Shown one piece after another: positions 12,038 to 24,014 of a stretch of 64,000 nucleotides of DNA. The translations under genes were made by a program, and so were the position numbers. The stretch comes from Conchocele bisecta. Taxonomy: Eukaryota > Mollusca > Bivalvia > Lucinida > Thyasiridae. The notes under the pieces are model-generated. The model did no database searches. It was not told where the DNA came from and saw only the letters and a list, made by a program, of their open reading frames with translations. The stretch lies in NCBI GenBank assembly GCA_029237695.1, contig CM055265.1, positions 106,840,773-106,904,772 on the forward strand. Direction: 5' to 3'. Numbering within the stretch: position 1 is the first letter of the stretch; every line of letters begins with the position of its first letter.

Positions 12038-12199
12038 CTGAAAAGTAATTTGATTTATGAATCGCTGCACCAATTTTAGTAGTAATTTGGTCACAATATG
12101 TGTCTGGGAATGGTGCTTTGTTTCACATACACCTCTGTCTAAACATTAAAGATCAAGGTCACTGAGGACTGTGTTCATGCTGTTATCAAGGCGGCCGAA

Positions 12200-12790
12200 A
12201 CAGTACGAAACTTTGTACATTGTACATGTTGTACGACTAAAATGTTTGTAAGTGCAAAATTATGATAGTCTGTAAATTTCACATTAACAATGTTTTCTTG
12301 TAAAAGTCACCCTCCCCATTTTGTTTTATTTGATGAAATTCCATTAAATATTGATTTTGAAAAAAGAGTTTCCAATGGGAATTTAACATGGGGGGGGGGG
12401 GAGGGGAAACGAGGTAAAGGAGCTGGGGGACGAGTAAAAAAACAATACAATTTGTAAATTGATTCCGAAACCTGGTTAGATAGCTAGGAAATGATGTAAC
12501 TAAGATTTTGAAAATTGGTCCACAAATTCTAAAAATTATTTAAAAAAAATATAATATTTTTAGCCTCTATGTTAAATTCCCTTAGGAAATATATTTTTTT
12601 GCAATACAATCAATATTTGATAAAAAAAAATTTGGAGGGTGACTTTTTTGGGAATATTTGATCAAATTTCACGAAATAAAAAGGTTCAATCTTAAATTTT
12701 TATAATATTTAATATCATAGAAAAAAATATGTTTTTGCATTGTTTATATGGACATAAAATTTGGGCAGGTTTCGTGAAAAAGACAGAAAA
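12200..12790. mobile_element. Half of a family G MITE joined to repeat family K
   Basis: CGAAACTTTGTACATTG and ACGACTAAAATGTTTGTAAG are family G. Then AAAGTCACCCTCCCCATTTT (12306) and GGAGGGTGACTTTTTTGGGA (about 12635) are inverted ends of family K. It extends to GGGCAGGTTTCGTGA. Confidence 0.6.
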
Positions 12791-13061
12791 TTGTATTTCT
12801 TCAGTCACACTTGCGAGCTTGTGAGAAATGAGGTTAATGGGTTTTGTAACCAGTGTAGATCCAGATCAGCCTGTGCATCTGCACAGTCTGATCAGGATTG
12901 GCACTGTTCACCATTCTAACAAGCAATATAGATAGTTATTAGTCTACTAGAGACTCCGTGTGCTATTACATCAGGAGCGACACTGGCCACAAATCCCATA
13001 AGCCCCATTTCTCCTGTCACAGCCATACAATATTCACACAGCTGGACACACACAAAACTAC

Positions 13062-13234
13062 CTTTTGTGTCTGGCAAGTCGTGGACCCTCATCCTGGTTA
13101 GGGAGATGCTCGCCTCAAACTTGTACGAGAACTCGATGGCTCGGCTGAACGGGAAGTGCTTCGACATGCGCCGAGTCAGCACCAGCGCATCGTTAAACAG
13201 GAACAGGCCATGCACGGCAAAATGCTGGAACACT
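13062..13234 (-). CDS. Exon 20: PH domain, central strands
   Basis: 173 nt, residues 848-906, acceptor ATGATTCCAG, donor AAAG|GTAGTT. VFQHFAVHGLFLFNDALVLT is the hallmark PH strand pair in Rho-GEFs (x-x-x-L-F-L-F-x-D-x-L-[VIL]-x). RRMSKHFPFSRAIEFSYKF and ISLTRMRVHDLPDTK continue the sheet. GC content is high compared with the flanking intron. Confidence 0.93.
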
Positions 13235-14014
13235 CTGGAATCATAGAGCTGTATTTACTACATGTGTTGAGAATTGATTGATTGATTGATTGGGGTGATA
13301 CATCCGTTAATCTGCAAGGTCATATGAGACACGCCATGTGATTTTGTACCTTCGGACATCTGCGTAATTTCATGAAATACGTTTACAAAATTTACCATAC
13401 TTTCCGTAAATGGCATCAAAAGTTGACAAAATTTACAGAGTACAAGCGGAATATAATTCCGCATGTAAACTTTCGACTTTATTTATGAAAAACATTGTAA
13501 ATTTGATGGAATGGCGAACAGTGCAGATCTTGATCAGACTGTGCGGATGCACAGTCTGATCTGGATCTACACTGGTCGCATAACCCATAAACCCAATTCT
13601 CCAGCCACAGCCACATATACAGATGTGAATGCACCTGGTGGGGCTCGGCAGGTATTAACATATTCTCAACACTGAAATCGCATCAAAGACTTTCAGTACT
13701 GCAAGGCTGTGTGCTGGTCCGATGCCAGGAACCCTTACTACATTGTATCACTTAGCCCCAGGTGTGACTCTAGTAAGATCCACTTTTCAGATATGAATCC
13801 TTAAGGACAAATTTGTTTATATACTCTACCATCCTCCGCAGTTACAGTGCAATCTTTGTAATTGAATATTATAATATAATAATAAAGAATGCCAAAAATA
13901 CAATTCTATGAAATAAAACAATTTATCATGATTCTCAGAAAATGTACTGGAATGTGTAGTAAAGTAATTACATATTGCACAAATAACAACATTAAATATT
14001 GTTGTTGCACTGAA

Positions 14015-14640
14015 AACTAATATAGGGAGGGAGATGGTATTTTAGTAGAGATAGGACTAGGTTGGAGATAGCGATGAATTGACATGGTCGAATATTTTCG
14101 CAAAAGAATATCAAATCATGTTACCCATCACAAATTATTTTTTAATTAATTTACCGACAAATTTTAATCACCCATTGGGCGTGGGCGTGACAACGGTGGC
14201 TTCACAACTCTCAGTGAATTGCTTAAATGACCAGCGTGACATGCTTTTAATAATGAATCATGTCAAACACTCAAACAAATCGAGGTGGACGAATTAAGCA
14301 AACAACCCGAGGCAGGTGTGAACTTATTTTGTTTTATTTGACAATAGGTTTTGAAAATTAGTGTTAACCAAATCGATCGTGGCAGCCAGGCGCTTAGGTG
14401 ATTTACCCAAGCGTCTACTATGTGATTGAGATAGCGATGTGATTTTTATACGGAGGGGACAGAATGAACAGTCGAGATAGAGAACATAATTATTATAAGA
14501 GATAGGGCATGTTTGAGATAGCCGAGGAAATTTATATTAAACGAATAAGGATATAATTCGGGACATTAGCGAATCATCGAGATAGGCGATATCATCGAGA
14601 TACTGATGTTCGAGGTACTGATGCTCGACTGTATGTTATT
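14015..14640. mobile_element. Possible Tigger-like remnant with GAGATAG repeats
   Basis: Ends with CATCGAGATACTGATGTTCG and GATGCTCGACTGTA, similar to the right ends of the Tigger-like elements here. GAGATAG recurs six or more times. The left end is not clear. Confidence 0.35.
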
Positions 14641-14835
14641 TCTAAATATTTTCAACCATACAGACCAACATTGTGAGCCGTCTCAACTGGATCTTCAGTA
14701 TTTGTCATGATTTTCAATATTTTGAAAAATTTATCCTGTTTTGATTAATGGAATAGTCAGCATGGCCAGAGAAATTAGCATGGAGCAGTCAATGTCAGAT
14801 ATGTAGGGGTGAAAGAAAGTATTAAAACAACATAC

Positions 14836-14924
14836 TGCAATTCAGGAATTTCCGAGTCTTTGGGCGGATTCAGGGCAGATGCATCTTGCTGCTTCACTAG
14901 GTATCTGTTGGCTTCAAGTAAAGC
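14836..14924 (-). CDS. Exon 19: DH-PH linker
   Basis: 89 nt, residues 819-848, acceptor GCCATTTCAG, donor GCA|GTATGT. ALLEANRYLVKQQDASAL then PPKDSEIPEL resembles the first PH strand, where Rho-GEFs read R-x-[FLY]-[VIL]-x-x-x followed by a loop. Overhangs agree with exons 18 and 20. Confidence 0.85.
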
Positions 14925-15895
14925 CTGAAATGGCACATACATATCTTCACTATAACACGTTCCAATGGTATTGTGTAACTAATGCATCATTGTATTCACA
15001 TTTGTAGCACTTTATGCAAATATAGTTCAATCTCAATTAATATAATTCCACAATAATATTTTAAACACTTTTTTTCCTCTTGTAAACATCTTTTTTTATT
15101 TCCTTTTAGATATATTCAGTAGAACCATTAGAGCAACGCGTGTGTGAAATATCAAGCAGATCCGTGTAAGGAAACAGAAATTATAAGACATTTACCCGAG
15201 TGTTAAGGTATTAGGTGATACATGTAGATAGATACACTTGACTTCAATGATAATTGCTTCATAACAGTGATGTGATATATGAATATAACATATGTGAATA
15301 TTGTCTTGATACTGTATACTATATGGAGCATTGAGTTGCCATCTCCGCATCTTTGTATGTACAATCCATCGTACAGTTTCACCACTTCGTGCGTTTGACA
15401 CATACAGCAAATACTGTGACAGTAAATTTGATTTGGTGCAATACATAATAGACAGATATGACAACGGCAAGCTATAAATATTATGCCAGCAAACTATACA
15501 AAAGACGAGATATCCGAGCATTTCTCCCATCAATCTCAAAATAAATTTTGATGTGTAAACTTTTCAATCTGATGCACAGCCTATTGTGAGTGTACACGTT
15601 ACCCATAGGTAAAGCAATATCTACTCGCATAGTAGGCGAGTAGACACCAGGGACAGTACACTCAGGTAACTGCTTACATGTCACTGGATTTGATAGCTAA
15701 TAACAGAGTACAGTAGTGGGTACATATGGTAAGTGTTGTGTGGTGGGCCAGGTAAAAGTGATACACTGTGTGATTTTCTGTGTATGAGGGTATTTACAAT
15801 GGTGGTTCATGTTTTTAAAAACACAGGCACAAACCTGTCTGGAAAACTGACATATTTTACAGTTTGGTGTAATATAATTGATACGAGTATATGAC

Positions 15896-15992
15896 ATAAT
15901 GCATTTCGGGAAAAATAAATGATTACTCCCTCAAAGTACAATTAGCTAGATAAGTATGCTTTAATAGCAATGTTGGTGACATCGGCTATAGT
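15896..15992. mobile_element. MITE family A, right-end fragment
   Basis: ATGCATTTCGGGAAAAATAA, ATTACTCCCTCAAAG and a decayed end, CAATGTTGGTGACATCGGCT. Confidence 0.6.
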
Positions 15993-16038
15993 TGTTATCC
16001 ATATATTGTAGAAACAGGTGCCTACATCAATCACATAC

Positions 16039-16104
16039 CGGGCAGTTCTGTATCTTCCTCTGTAGCTCGATCATTTCTCTGTCCCGCTCCATTCGTAGTT
16101 TACA
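16039..16104 (-). CDS. Exon 18: end of DH domain helix
   Basis: 66 nt, phase 0 both sides, residues 797-818, acceptor ATTCACCAG, donor CCG|GTATGT. It encodes CKLRMERDREMIELQRKIQN, a charged amphipathic helix that links DH to PH in this protein class. Confidence 0.85.
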
Positions 16105-17125
16105 CTGGTGAATGCAAATGGGAGTAAAGTTCAGCAATCCTACTGTTTGCTACGGTATTGTACAAGCTATCAATAGTGTGTGGTAATTTATCAGAAATGA
16201 TAGATTATGGTCTAGACAATCAACCCTTTATAACGTACCCGCATATATTACACCTTCTATAAATTCATAATGCAAACGCCCATTTGACGTATTGCATTTA
16301 CATCCCAATACAATACATTAGACACACGTGACGTCATGCGATGTTGTTGATTGGTTAAAGTTCACAACGTCGCTGTTCCACGGATTGCGACAAAATGACG
16401 TAAAACAAGATTATTGTTAATTTTAACGCCATATTTGGCTATTTACAGTTTTGACACTATTAGAAAATGCGGTGTAAATATAAGTAATAAACAATACAAT
16501 ACAATACATTTGATCTGTTTGAAGTTTGTATTGTTACCCCAGTAAACTCAACAGCCCATGGTTTTATTCCTTAAATACAGTACGTAGAAAACATTTAATC
16601 TATTAAACCATTAACCCTAACAAATTTGAATTCAATTTAGTTGTCTGGGCCCGGTTGCTCAAAACATCTGTTAGCTGAACGGTCTGTTAAATCCTTAACT
16701 GAATGGTTAAAATCTCTGTTAAACAGCCCTGCTGTTTATTTTAAAATTTCCATTTTTATAATGAAAACATAGTTTGGCAGCATTTTAGAATGAATCATGA
16801 TTATAAATGCTAAACATAGTTTGGTAGTATTTTAGAAACATTAGGAAATGCCAAACAATGTTGTTACAGTAACACAATTATAAACAACAGAAGACAACCG
16901 AGTTACAAGGGTTAAATGTATTCTGTTTACTGATGGCCCACATATTCATTTCTCAGCACATTGTATTTTTTTATCGCCAATTGTTTTTTGTTTTTTTTAA
17001 AGTGGCGATTTTTTTACTTTCCCCAGCGGAATCCCTGCATTAATGCAAACTACATTGGAAAATACAAAAAAAGTCAATTAAAAAAAAAGTTACGATCATG
17101 TTGTGCTGAACCCTTGATATCATAC

Positions 17126-17282
17126 CTCCCTCATACACCTGTCCAGCTCGGTCAGTGTGAGAATGGCGTCAGCTAGGTCTCCGCGATCCTGGTGAGACTT
17201 GGGCGTGTGCAGCTCAAACCAACTCAACAAATTCACATAGTCATTGATCCGGCGAGATGGCAGTAACAGTAACTCCTGCAGA
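17126..17282 (-). CDS. Exon 17: DH domain, conserved region 3
   Basis: 157 nt, residues 744-796, acceptor TTGTTTCTAG, donor [29 protein letters not shown] is CR3 of DH domains, with the L-P-x-x-R-I-x-x-Y core that forms most of the GTPase interface. [19 protein letters not shown] follows as the helix alpha-6 region. A second GT upstream (CAG|GTGTAT) would break the frame into exon 18, so I chose the later donor. Confidence 0.93.
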
Positions 17283-17639
17283 CTAGAAACAAGGGGATAA
17301 TCAACTGTGGCAGCAACAGGAGAATGGGGTTTCTGACATATAATACAGTCTACACTCGTTACTCGTTACCTCAAACTCTCTTAAGTTAAAGTCACATTGT
17401 TTGTCCCAAGTGTTTGTTTTTCTATATTATAACTCTTGTTAGCTACACTTTTCGCTATTAAGCTTTTTCCTGGTATTTGTTGCATAACTGTTTGTACTAT
17501 CAAAAACAAATGTAACGTTTTCAATAAATGGACTATCTTCCATATGTTGCGTCAATTTTATATCGATCAGCATGTTATCAATCAAATGTGCAGTTAGGCA
17601 CCTGAAATAATTATGTGTTACTTATGTGGCTGTGACTTA

Positions 17640-17856
17640 TGGCTTATGAGATTTGTGACCAGTGTAGTTCCTGATCAAACACCGCACTCCTGTAGCATGA
17701 TAACGATCTATATTTCTTGTGCACATGTGTTTCATTGGTCTAATGGTGAACAGTGCAGATCCTGATCAGCCTTTGCGGATGCACAGGCTGATCTGGATCT
17801 ACACAGGTCACAAAACCCATAAGCCCCAGTTCTCCAGTCACATCCACATATAAATC
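17640..17856. repeat. Dispersed repeat family C
   Basis: GAACAGTGCAGATCCTGATC to GATCTGGATCTACACAGG, then AAAACCCATAAGCCCC(A/T)(G/T)TTCTCC. Copies or parts at 11165-11290, 12835-12925, 13490-13645, 29245-29530, 43785-44060, 51500-51870 and 36150-36210. Confidence 0.7.
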
Positions 17857-17857
17857 A

Positions 17858-19207
17858 GTGGGCGGATGCAACTACCGTGTACGAAGCGGATTCCCTCTAG
17901 CGCTCCACGCTATTCTGTTTTCATACTTGATCTCGAATGCCACATCTACATACAGTTTACTCTCGTCTGTTAGAACCAATGCCAACTTGGCACACATGTC
18001 TAAACCTGTACAGTATTGTAAATATATTGTACCCACTTTAGTTATCGAACTTAACTCTCGATTTGTTAATAATTGCGGCTCAATATTATTTACCATAGTA
18101 TGGACAATATGGCTAATTATTATTCTTTCTGGTGATGTTCATCCAAATCCAGGTCCCATAGATAGTGATAATTCATTTGAATACTCATTCAGTTCAACTT
18201 CTTCTCAATCATCGGCACTCTCGTTGAGTCCCAACATAATTCCACAATCAGATCTGTCTCACCATCTGTCATTCGTACACTGCAACGTTCAAAGTTTGTA
18301 CCCAAAAATAGATTTATTAAGGGCTGAGCTTAAGGACTTTGACATAATAGCTATCACAGAGACGTGGCTTGGTGATGACAACAATACTGACAATATCCTT
18401 CTTAACAACTTTAAATCTCCCGAAAGGAAGAATCGTCATGCTGATAGGCATGGCGGCGTGGTCATATATATTAGAAACACATTATTTCATAAACGTAGAC
18501 TCAATCTCGAACTCGCTAATATTGAATCTATCTGGGTTGAAATTGTGTCTAACAAAAAGCATTTCTTATTTGGCGTCTTTTATAGACCCCCAAGCGCTAA
18601 CGTTATATATAACAATAGCATTGAGGACTCAATTCATATGGCCATTGATACCGGTTTCCGAGATATTATAATTGTTGGCGACTTTAACTATTATACCTTA
18701 AACGCCCAATCGAACAGAAAGGTAACATCTATTTGTACACAATTTGCTTTAACGCAGTGTATATCATCCATAACACACTTCACTGAACATTCGCAGTCCA
18801 TTATCGACTTACTATTCGTATCTAATAAAGACTCTATAGTTATGAGCGGAGTAGGCGATCCATTTTTACCGCAAGATACGCGGTTTCATTGTCCCATTTT
18901 CGGCCTTTTAAAATTCTCCAAGCCTAACGTCAAGCCATTTAAACGTAAAATATGGAAATATGAGAATGGTGACTATGACATATTACGCAGGGATATCTCC
19001 AGAATAAACTGGGATGACTTAAAATCGCAAAATATTGATGAATATGCACATAATATTATTAATACAATTATTACACTTGCCGAGATTTATATTCCTAATA
19101 AAGATATAATCATTAGACAGTCCGATTTGCCTTGGATAACAACTAACATAAAGAGGATGATTAGAAAACGGAAAAAACGGCTCTATCATAACGGCAAAAC
19201 AAACTAA
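17858..19207 (+). pseudogene. LINE protein, N-terminal part: hydrophobic segment, 2A peptide, endonuclease
   Basis: 449 codons. Residues 75-91 are strongly hydrophobic (ILFTIVWTIWLIIIL) and run straight into GDVHPNPGP (residues 92-100), the 2A ribosome-skipping motif. The endonuclease follows from about residue 130: LSFVHCNVQSLYPKID, then AITETWLGDD (catalytic Glu), GGVVIYIRN, FGVFYRPP and IIIVGDFNY. TQCISSITHF and SIIDLLFVSN match the closing strands. The ATG at 17858 may lie in flanking sequence. The reading is lost at 19207 by a one-base indel; the next frame continues the protein. Confidence 0.85.
18131..18157 (+). other. 2A 'skipping' peptide motif in the LINE ORF
   Basis: It codes GDVHPNPGP, fitting D-[VI]-x-x-NPGP with His in the position often held by Glu. 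In known 2A sequences the ribosome skips the Gly-Pro bond, releasing the upstream peptide. Here that would separate a 99-residue hydrophobic leader from the endonuclease. 2A motifs are known in several APE-type non-LTR elements. Confidence 0.8.
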
Positions 19208-19461
19208 TAATAACTCACACTGGTTAAAATTTTGTAAACTTCGGAATGACGTCATTTTAATGATAAGGGCATCCAAGAAATAGTATCATGACGGGATAAG
19301 TAATAAATTAAAGTCAGGACAACTCTGTTCAAAAGATTGGTGGTCCGTATTGAAACATTTTATCAATGAAAATGAAAATAAAACAATTTCACCACTACAA
19401 CATAACGGAACAATAAGTGATGATAGTACAGAAAAGGCTAACATTTTAAATAACTATTTCC

Positions 19462-21051
19462 GTGACTAAACAGTTTTACAAGACCCCCCCTTCACACCTA
19501 CCTACTTTAACACCATATGCAGTGACCAATACTCTTGAATCTATCACTCTAAGTGAAATAGATATACATAATATATTATCTAACTTACCTCTAGGGAAAG
19601 CATCTGGCCCAGATGGTGTCAATAATCGCATCCTTAAAGAAGTAAAATCTGAACTAGATGTCCCTTTAAAGGACCTTTTTAATAAATCTATACAATGTGG
19701 ACACTTTCCAGACGAGTGGAAACAGGCCAACGTATGTCCTATATTTAAGGCTGGTGATCCCTCTCTCAGTTCGAATTATCGCCCCATATTCTTGCTCAAT
19801 AATATTAGTAAAGTTCTTGAAAGGGCAGTTTTTAAATATTTGTACAATCACTTCAAAGACAACAATATATTAACACCTTTATAGTCTGGATTTGTACCAG
19901 GTGATTCAACTGTAAACCAACTGACCTTCCTTTATAATGCATTCTGCCGTGCATTAGATGATGGAAAAGAAGTCCGGGTTGTATTTTGTGATATCAGCAA
20001 AGCATTTGACCGTGTCTGGCATACCGGTCTGCTTATGAAATTAACAGCGGCAGGTGTTGCTAATAACGTTCATGACTGGTTCGCCAGCTACCTTAGTAAT
20101 CGGAAACAAAGGGTTGTGCTGCCAGGAGTCTACTCTAACTGGAACCACATTAGAGCTGGTGTCCCACAAGGTTCTATCCTCGGACCATTGCTATTTCTCC
20201 TATACATAAATGATATTGTTATGGACATAAGCTCCAATATACGCCTCTTCGCTGATGACACCAGCTTATACCTTATTGTAGACACTCCCGAAACTGCTAC
20301 TAGGACCATTAATTCCGATCTTAAAACTATTACCAATTGGTCTAATAAATGGCTTGTAACATTTAACCCTAAGAAGACAGAATCACTACTTATATCACGG
20401 AAACGTAACAGACCAGCACATTCCCCAATATTGATGAATAATGTTAATGTTTCAGAAGTTGAGAGCCACAAACACCTAGGTATATACTTTAACAATGAAG
20501 GAACATGGCATCAACATATAGAATATATAACAGGGAAAGCATGGCGTAGAATATACATTATGAGAAAACTAAAATACATACTAGATAGAAAATGTCTTGA
20601 AATAATTTACCTTTCCTTTATTAGACCTCTGTTAGAATATGCTGATATCGTATGGGATAATTGTACTCAATATGAGAAAGATGGATTGGAAAAAATCCAA
20701 ATTGAAGCTGCCCGTATAGCTACAGGTGCAACTCGGCTAATTTCAATCGATTCATTATATGCTGAAATCTGCTGGGAAACATTAGAAAATAGACGACATT
20801 CACATAAACTGTCGCTTTTTTACAAAATGAAAAACGGCATTTCACCTAATTACCTTGTAGATATCCTTCCGCCTCAAACAGACACTACTCATTACAATTT
20901 AAGAAATGCTGACAACCTACAGACCATACGATCCAGAACAACTCTCTTTTATAACTCATTTCTTCCCTCTTCAGTCCGAGACTGGAACTCTATGTCAGAC
21001 AACACACGGAATGCTCCTTCACTTAGTTGTTTTAAAACCAAAATTAAACAA
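19462..21051 (+). pseudogene. LINE reverse transcriptase domain, interrupted by a stop
   Basis: Two open pieces, 19462-19884 and 19885-21051, read in one frame across TAG 19882-19884. Motifs in order: LPLGKASGPDGVNNRIL, NYRPIFLLNNISKVLER, VVFCDISKAFDRVWH (first catalytic Asp), GVPQGSILGPLLFLLYIND, LFADDTSLY (catalytic Asp pair) and WLVTFNPKKTESLL. The thumb region HLGIYFNNEGTWHQHI follows. The stop stands where PL-stop-SG expects Gln. The frame runs on to 21192 only by chance, inside the inserted element. Confidence 0.88.
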
Positions 21052-21280
21052 GAAACGAGGCAAAGCCACGAAGGCCAGGTTTTTTCCAAGCATAGACACT
21101 TGGATAACATAATTATACCCACTTTTTGTAGACTAGATGGCCGTGGCCTGCATGTCGCGCCTTGGGGCGAGGCATGGACACTAAAAAAATAGATATAGTA
21201 GATGGAAAAACACTTTAACCAAAAAACTTTAACCGGACACACGGACGAACGGACGGACGTATGCCAAAATGCCGACGATA

Positions 21281-22180
21281 TCGCGCTTTCCGCAAGCAGG
21301 TGTGACAATGATGATAAACACCCATGTGAAGTATCAAGGTATTGGGTGAAGCAGTTGCAGAGATAAAGTACAACGAAAAAACTTTAACAAAAAAATTCAA
21401 AGTAATTTGAACTTGACATAGGGCACAGGATCGCGCTTTCCGCAAGCAGGTGCGACAATGATGATAAACACCCATGTGAAGTATCAAGGTATTGGGTGAA
21501 GCAGTTGCAGAGATATAGTACACGAAAAAACTTTAACAAAAGAATTCAAAGTAATTTGACCTTGACATTGGGCACAGGATCGCGCTTTCCGCAAGCAGGT
21601 GCAACAATGATGATAAACTCCCATGTGAAGTATCAAGGTATTGGGTGAAGCAGTTGCAGAGATATAGTACACAAAGAAAAAACTTTAAAAAAAAATTCAA
21701 AGTAATTTGACCTTGACATTGGGCACAGGATCGCGCTTTCCGCAAGCAGGTGCGACAATGATGATAAACACCCATGTGAAGTATCAAGGTATTGGGTGAA
21801 GCAGTTGCAGAGATATAGTACACGAAAAAACTTTAACAAAAAAATTCAAAGTAATTTGACCTTGACATTGGGCACTAGGATCGCGCTTTCCGCAAGCAGG
21901 TGCGACAATGATGATAAACACCCATGTGAAGTATCAAGGTATTGGGTGAAGCAGTTGCAGAGATATAGTACACAAAAAAACTTTAACAAAAAAATTCAAA
22001 GTAATTTGACCTTGACATTGGGCACAGGATCGCGCTTTCCGCAAGCAGGTGCGACAATGATGATAAACACCCATGTGAAGTATCAAGGTATTGGGTGAAG
22101 CAGTTGCAGAGATATAGTACACGAAAAAACTTTAACAAAAAAATTCAAAGTAATTTGACCTTGACATTGGGCACAGGGGC
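21281..22180 (+). repeat. About 149-bp tandem repeat, 6 units, inside element X
   Basis: CGCGCTTTCCGCAAGCAGG recurs at about 21281, 21431, 21580, 21730, 21880 and 22029. Copy 2 of the element has a single unit, so copy 1 has expanded. The many minus-strand ORFs here are just the repeat read through. Confidence 0.9.
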
Positions 22181-22319
22181 CGCACGGTTGGGGGTTAGAA
22201 TGAAAATATGGATGATGATAAACACCCATGTGAAGTTTCAAGGTAATGGGCGAAGCAGTTGCAGAGTATAGTAGTAACAAAGTAAAAAAGTTTTAACCAA
22301 AAAACTCTAACCAGACGTA

Positions 22320-22900
22320 CGTTAAAAAGTTAACGTTGAAAATGGCTAAGTCAAAATAATAGGTGAAGGTAAAAAAATGGTCACATGTTGGATAGTTGTA
22401 TGTGGTAGGCACCCTTGGTTATGAAGCTGTGAAAGTTTGGTGGTCCTAGGTGGTACAGTACCAAAGAAATGGACTTAAAACACGAAAAACTTACATTGTA
22501 AACGCGAAAAACTTAACATTGAAAATGGCTAAGTAGACTGCACGGAAAAAAATGGGTGAAGTTAAAAAAAAAAGTAACATGTTGGATAGTGATATGTGGT
22601 GGGTACCCCTTGATTATGAAGCTGTGAAACAGTTTGGTGGTCCTAGGTGGTAACAGTACCAAAGAAATGGACTTAAACATGAAAACTAACATTGTAAACG
22701 CGAAAACTTAACATTGAAAATGGCTAATGATAAGTTCGACTACTTGCGGAAAAAATGGTGGTCAAGTTTAAAAAAAAAGTAACATGTTGGATTAATGATA
22801 TGTGGGTGGGTCAACCCCTTGATTATGAGCTGTGAAAGTTTGTGGTCCTAGGTGGTACAGTAACAAAGAAATGGACTCAAACACGAAAACTTAACATTGA
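22320..22900 (+). repeat. About 200-bp tandem repeat, 3 units, inside element X
   Basis: TGGTCCTAGGTGGTA recurs at about 22441, 22638 and 22843, with AACATTGAAAATGGCTAA between. Copy 2 has two units (about 30462 and 30650). Confidence 0.8.
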
Positions 22901-22903
22901 TTG

Positions 22904-22947
22904 TGGACGCCGCCCGCCCGCCGCCCGCCCGCCGCCCGCCCGCCCGG
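22904..22947 (+). repeat. CCCG-rich low-complexity run
   Basis: A run of CCCGCCCGCCG near the right end of element X; the same feature is at 30720-30778 in copy 2. Confidence 0.85.
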
Positions 22948-22980
22948 CTTTCGCCAATCCAATAGCCTGGATTTTTTTTT

Positions 22981-23343
22981 AAAAAACCTGGCTAAAAAAT
23001 CACAGACAAGGTTCCAAGTTATTATTACAGTGGTCAACGGCATATGCAAGTATTACATACACGACTCCGGACAAAATGCAGTGCTCTTTACTATGACCTT
23101 CATTGCAAAAATATTGTTGAATCACCAAATTGTATCTGTGGTCAAGTTGAAGATGCCACTCACTACTTTTTCTCCTGTCCAAGATATGCACTACATAGAA
23201 ACCAACTAATAGATGATATACAAGCTTATTGTCAACCGACCCTCCATACTATACTCTATGGTAATATACAACTGGACGATCCTACTAACGAAACAATATT
23301 TACAGCTGTAAGAATGTACATAGAGAATACAAGTTGCTTTTAA
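22981..23343 (+). pseudogene. LINE C-terminal Cys/His motif region
   Basis: The frame through the ATG at 23044 reads QVLHTRLRTKCSALYYDLHC, then SPNCICGQVEDATHYFFSCP and ending NTSCF-stop. The C-x-C-G-x6-H-x4-C-P pattern is typical of the tail of CR1-like LINE proteins. It continues the reverse transcriptase broken at 21051, so the two parts were one ORF before the insertion. Confidence 0.8.
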
Positions 23344-23512
23344 ATGGTACGGTGGAACCTCTGTCAGCCGGACACCTTGTAAATGACTGTGTGGTTAATT
23401 CTGGTGGGTTTTATTTTTATTTTTATCTATCTCTCATGGTACAGTCTGTTCGTGATTGCAAGGCATGAAAGAGGTGTAGGAGCGATCATATGACTGATTT
23501 ACAGTGGAACTT

Positions 23513-23577
23513 CCCTATGCCGGACGCCCTGGGGACATCCCAGGGTGTCCGGTTTGGAGGGGTTCCAATGTGTCTGC
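23513..23577. mobile_element. Short hairpin MITE, CCGGACACCCTGG type
   Basis: CAGTGGAACTTCCCTATGCC, centre CCCTGGGGACATCCCAGGG, then GGAGGGGTTCCAATG. It lies in the sequence after the LINE. Confidence 0.6.
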
Positions 23578-24014
23578 TTTTGTACATCATCACGACAACC
23601 AAGACTTAATGTGGTGTGGGTGGCTTTTTTTTTTCTCTCTATTTTTGTTTTATAATAACGAACTAAAATAGTTGTCTTTCCTTTTTTTGTTAAAATTGTT
23701 TAATGCATGTATATTTACATATTGTCATCTATAATACATCTACCGGGTATCGCAGGAAGCAGAAACTATGAGCATAAAGCAAGAATAAAATCTCAATTTT
23801 ATGCTAATGGCAGTACTAATTATGTTTGTTATGTCCTGGTTCTTGTAGCCTGTGATACCAAGTTACACGTCAGGGAGAGGATTTATATAAGCTTGCTTTC
23901 AATCCAATCCCATTTGTATAATTCTGTATTTACTACGATTGATGCATTACTTGTAAATAATATACAAATAAAATATGTTTAAACTAAATCAGTGTAACAA
24001 GCATAAAGACTCAC

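Larger units (their letters stand above)
21052..22980 (+). mobile_element. Non-autonomous element 'X', copy 1, inserted in the LINE
   Basis: Its left end (GAAACGAGGCAAAGCCACGA) and right end (CCAATAGCCTGGATTTTTTT) match copy 2 at 29801-30813. Order inside: unique head with GGCCGTGGCCTGCATGTCGC, an ACGGACGGACG microsatellite, about 149-bp tandem units, roughly 200-bp units, a CCCG-rich run and a T tail. There is no coding potential. The layout resembles the 'pearl' type of bivalve element with internal tandem cores, but I cannot fix its class. Confidence 0.8.
17858..23343 (+). mobile_element. Non-LTR retrotransposon (LINE, CR1/Jockey-like), 5' limit unclear, broken and interrupted
   Basis: One ORF-2-type protein can be followed: a 2A-bearing N-terminus, an apurinic endonuclease domain, a reverse transcriptase and a C-terminal Cys/His motif. 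It is broken by a frameshift near 19198, a stop near 19280, a stop and frameshift near 19464-19490, a stop at 19882-19884 and an inserted element at 21052-22980. Just upstream (17640-17856) is an unrelated repeat, so the element may be 5'-truncated. Its own 3' end is not certain; non-coding sequence follows to about 23990. It lies antisense in the exon 16-17 intron. The clade assignment is a judgement from motifs. Confidence 0.88.

Noticed and set aside
21215..22280. Series of overlapping minus-strand ORFs with the same peptide (MYYISATASPNTLILHMGVY)
   Set aside because: They are the 149-bp tandem unit of element X read through; the peptide repeats with the DNA unit and has no start context or domain.
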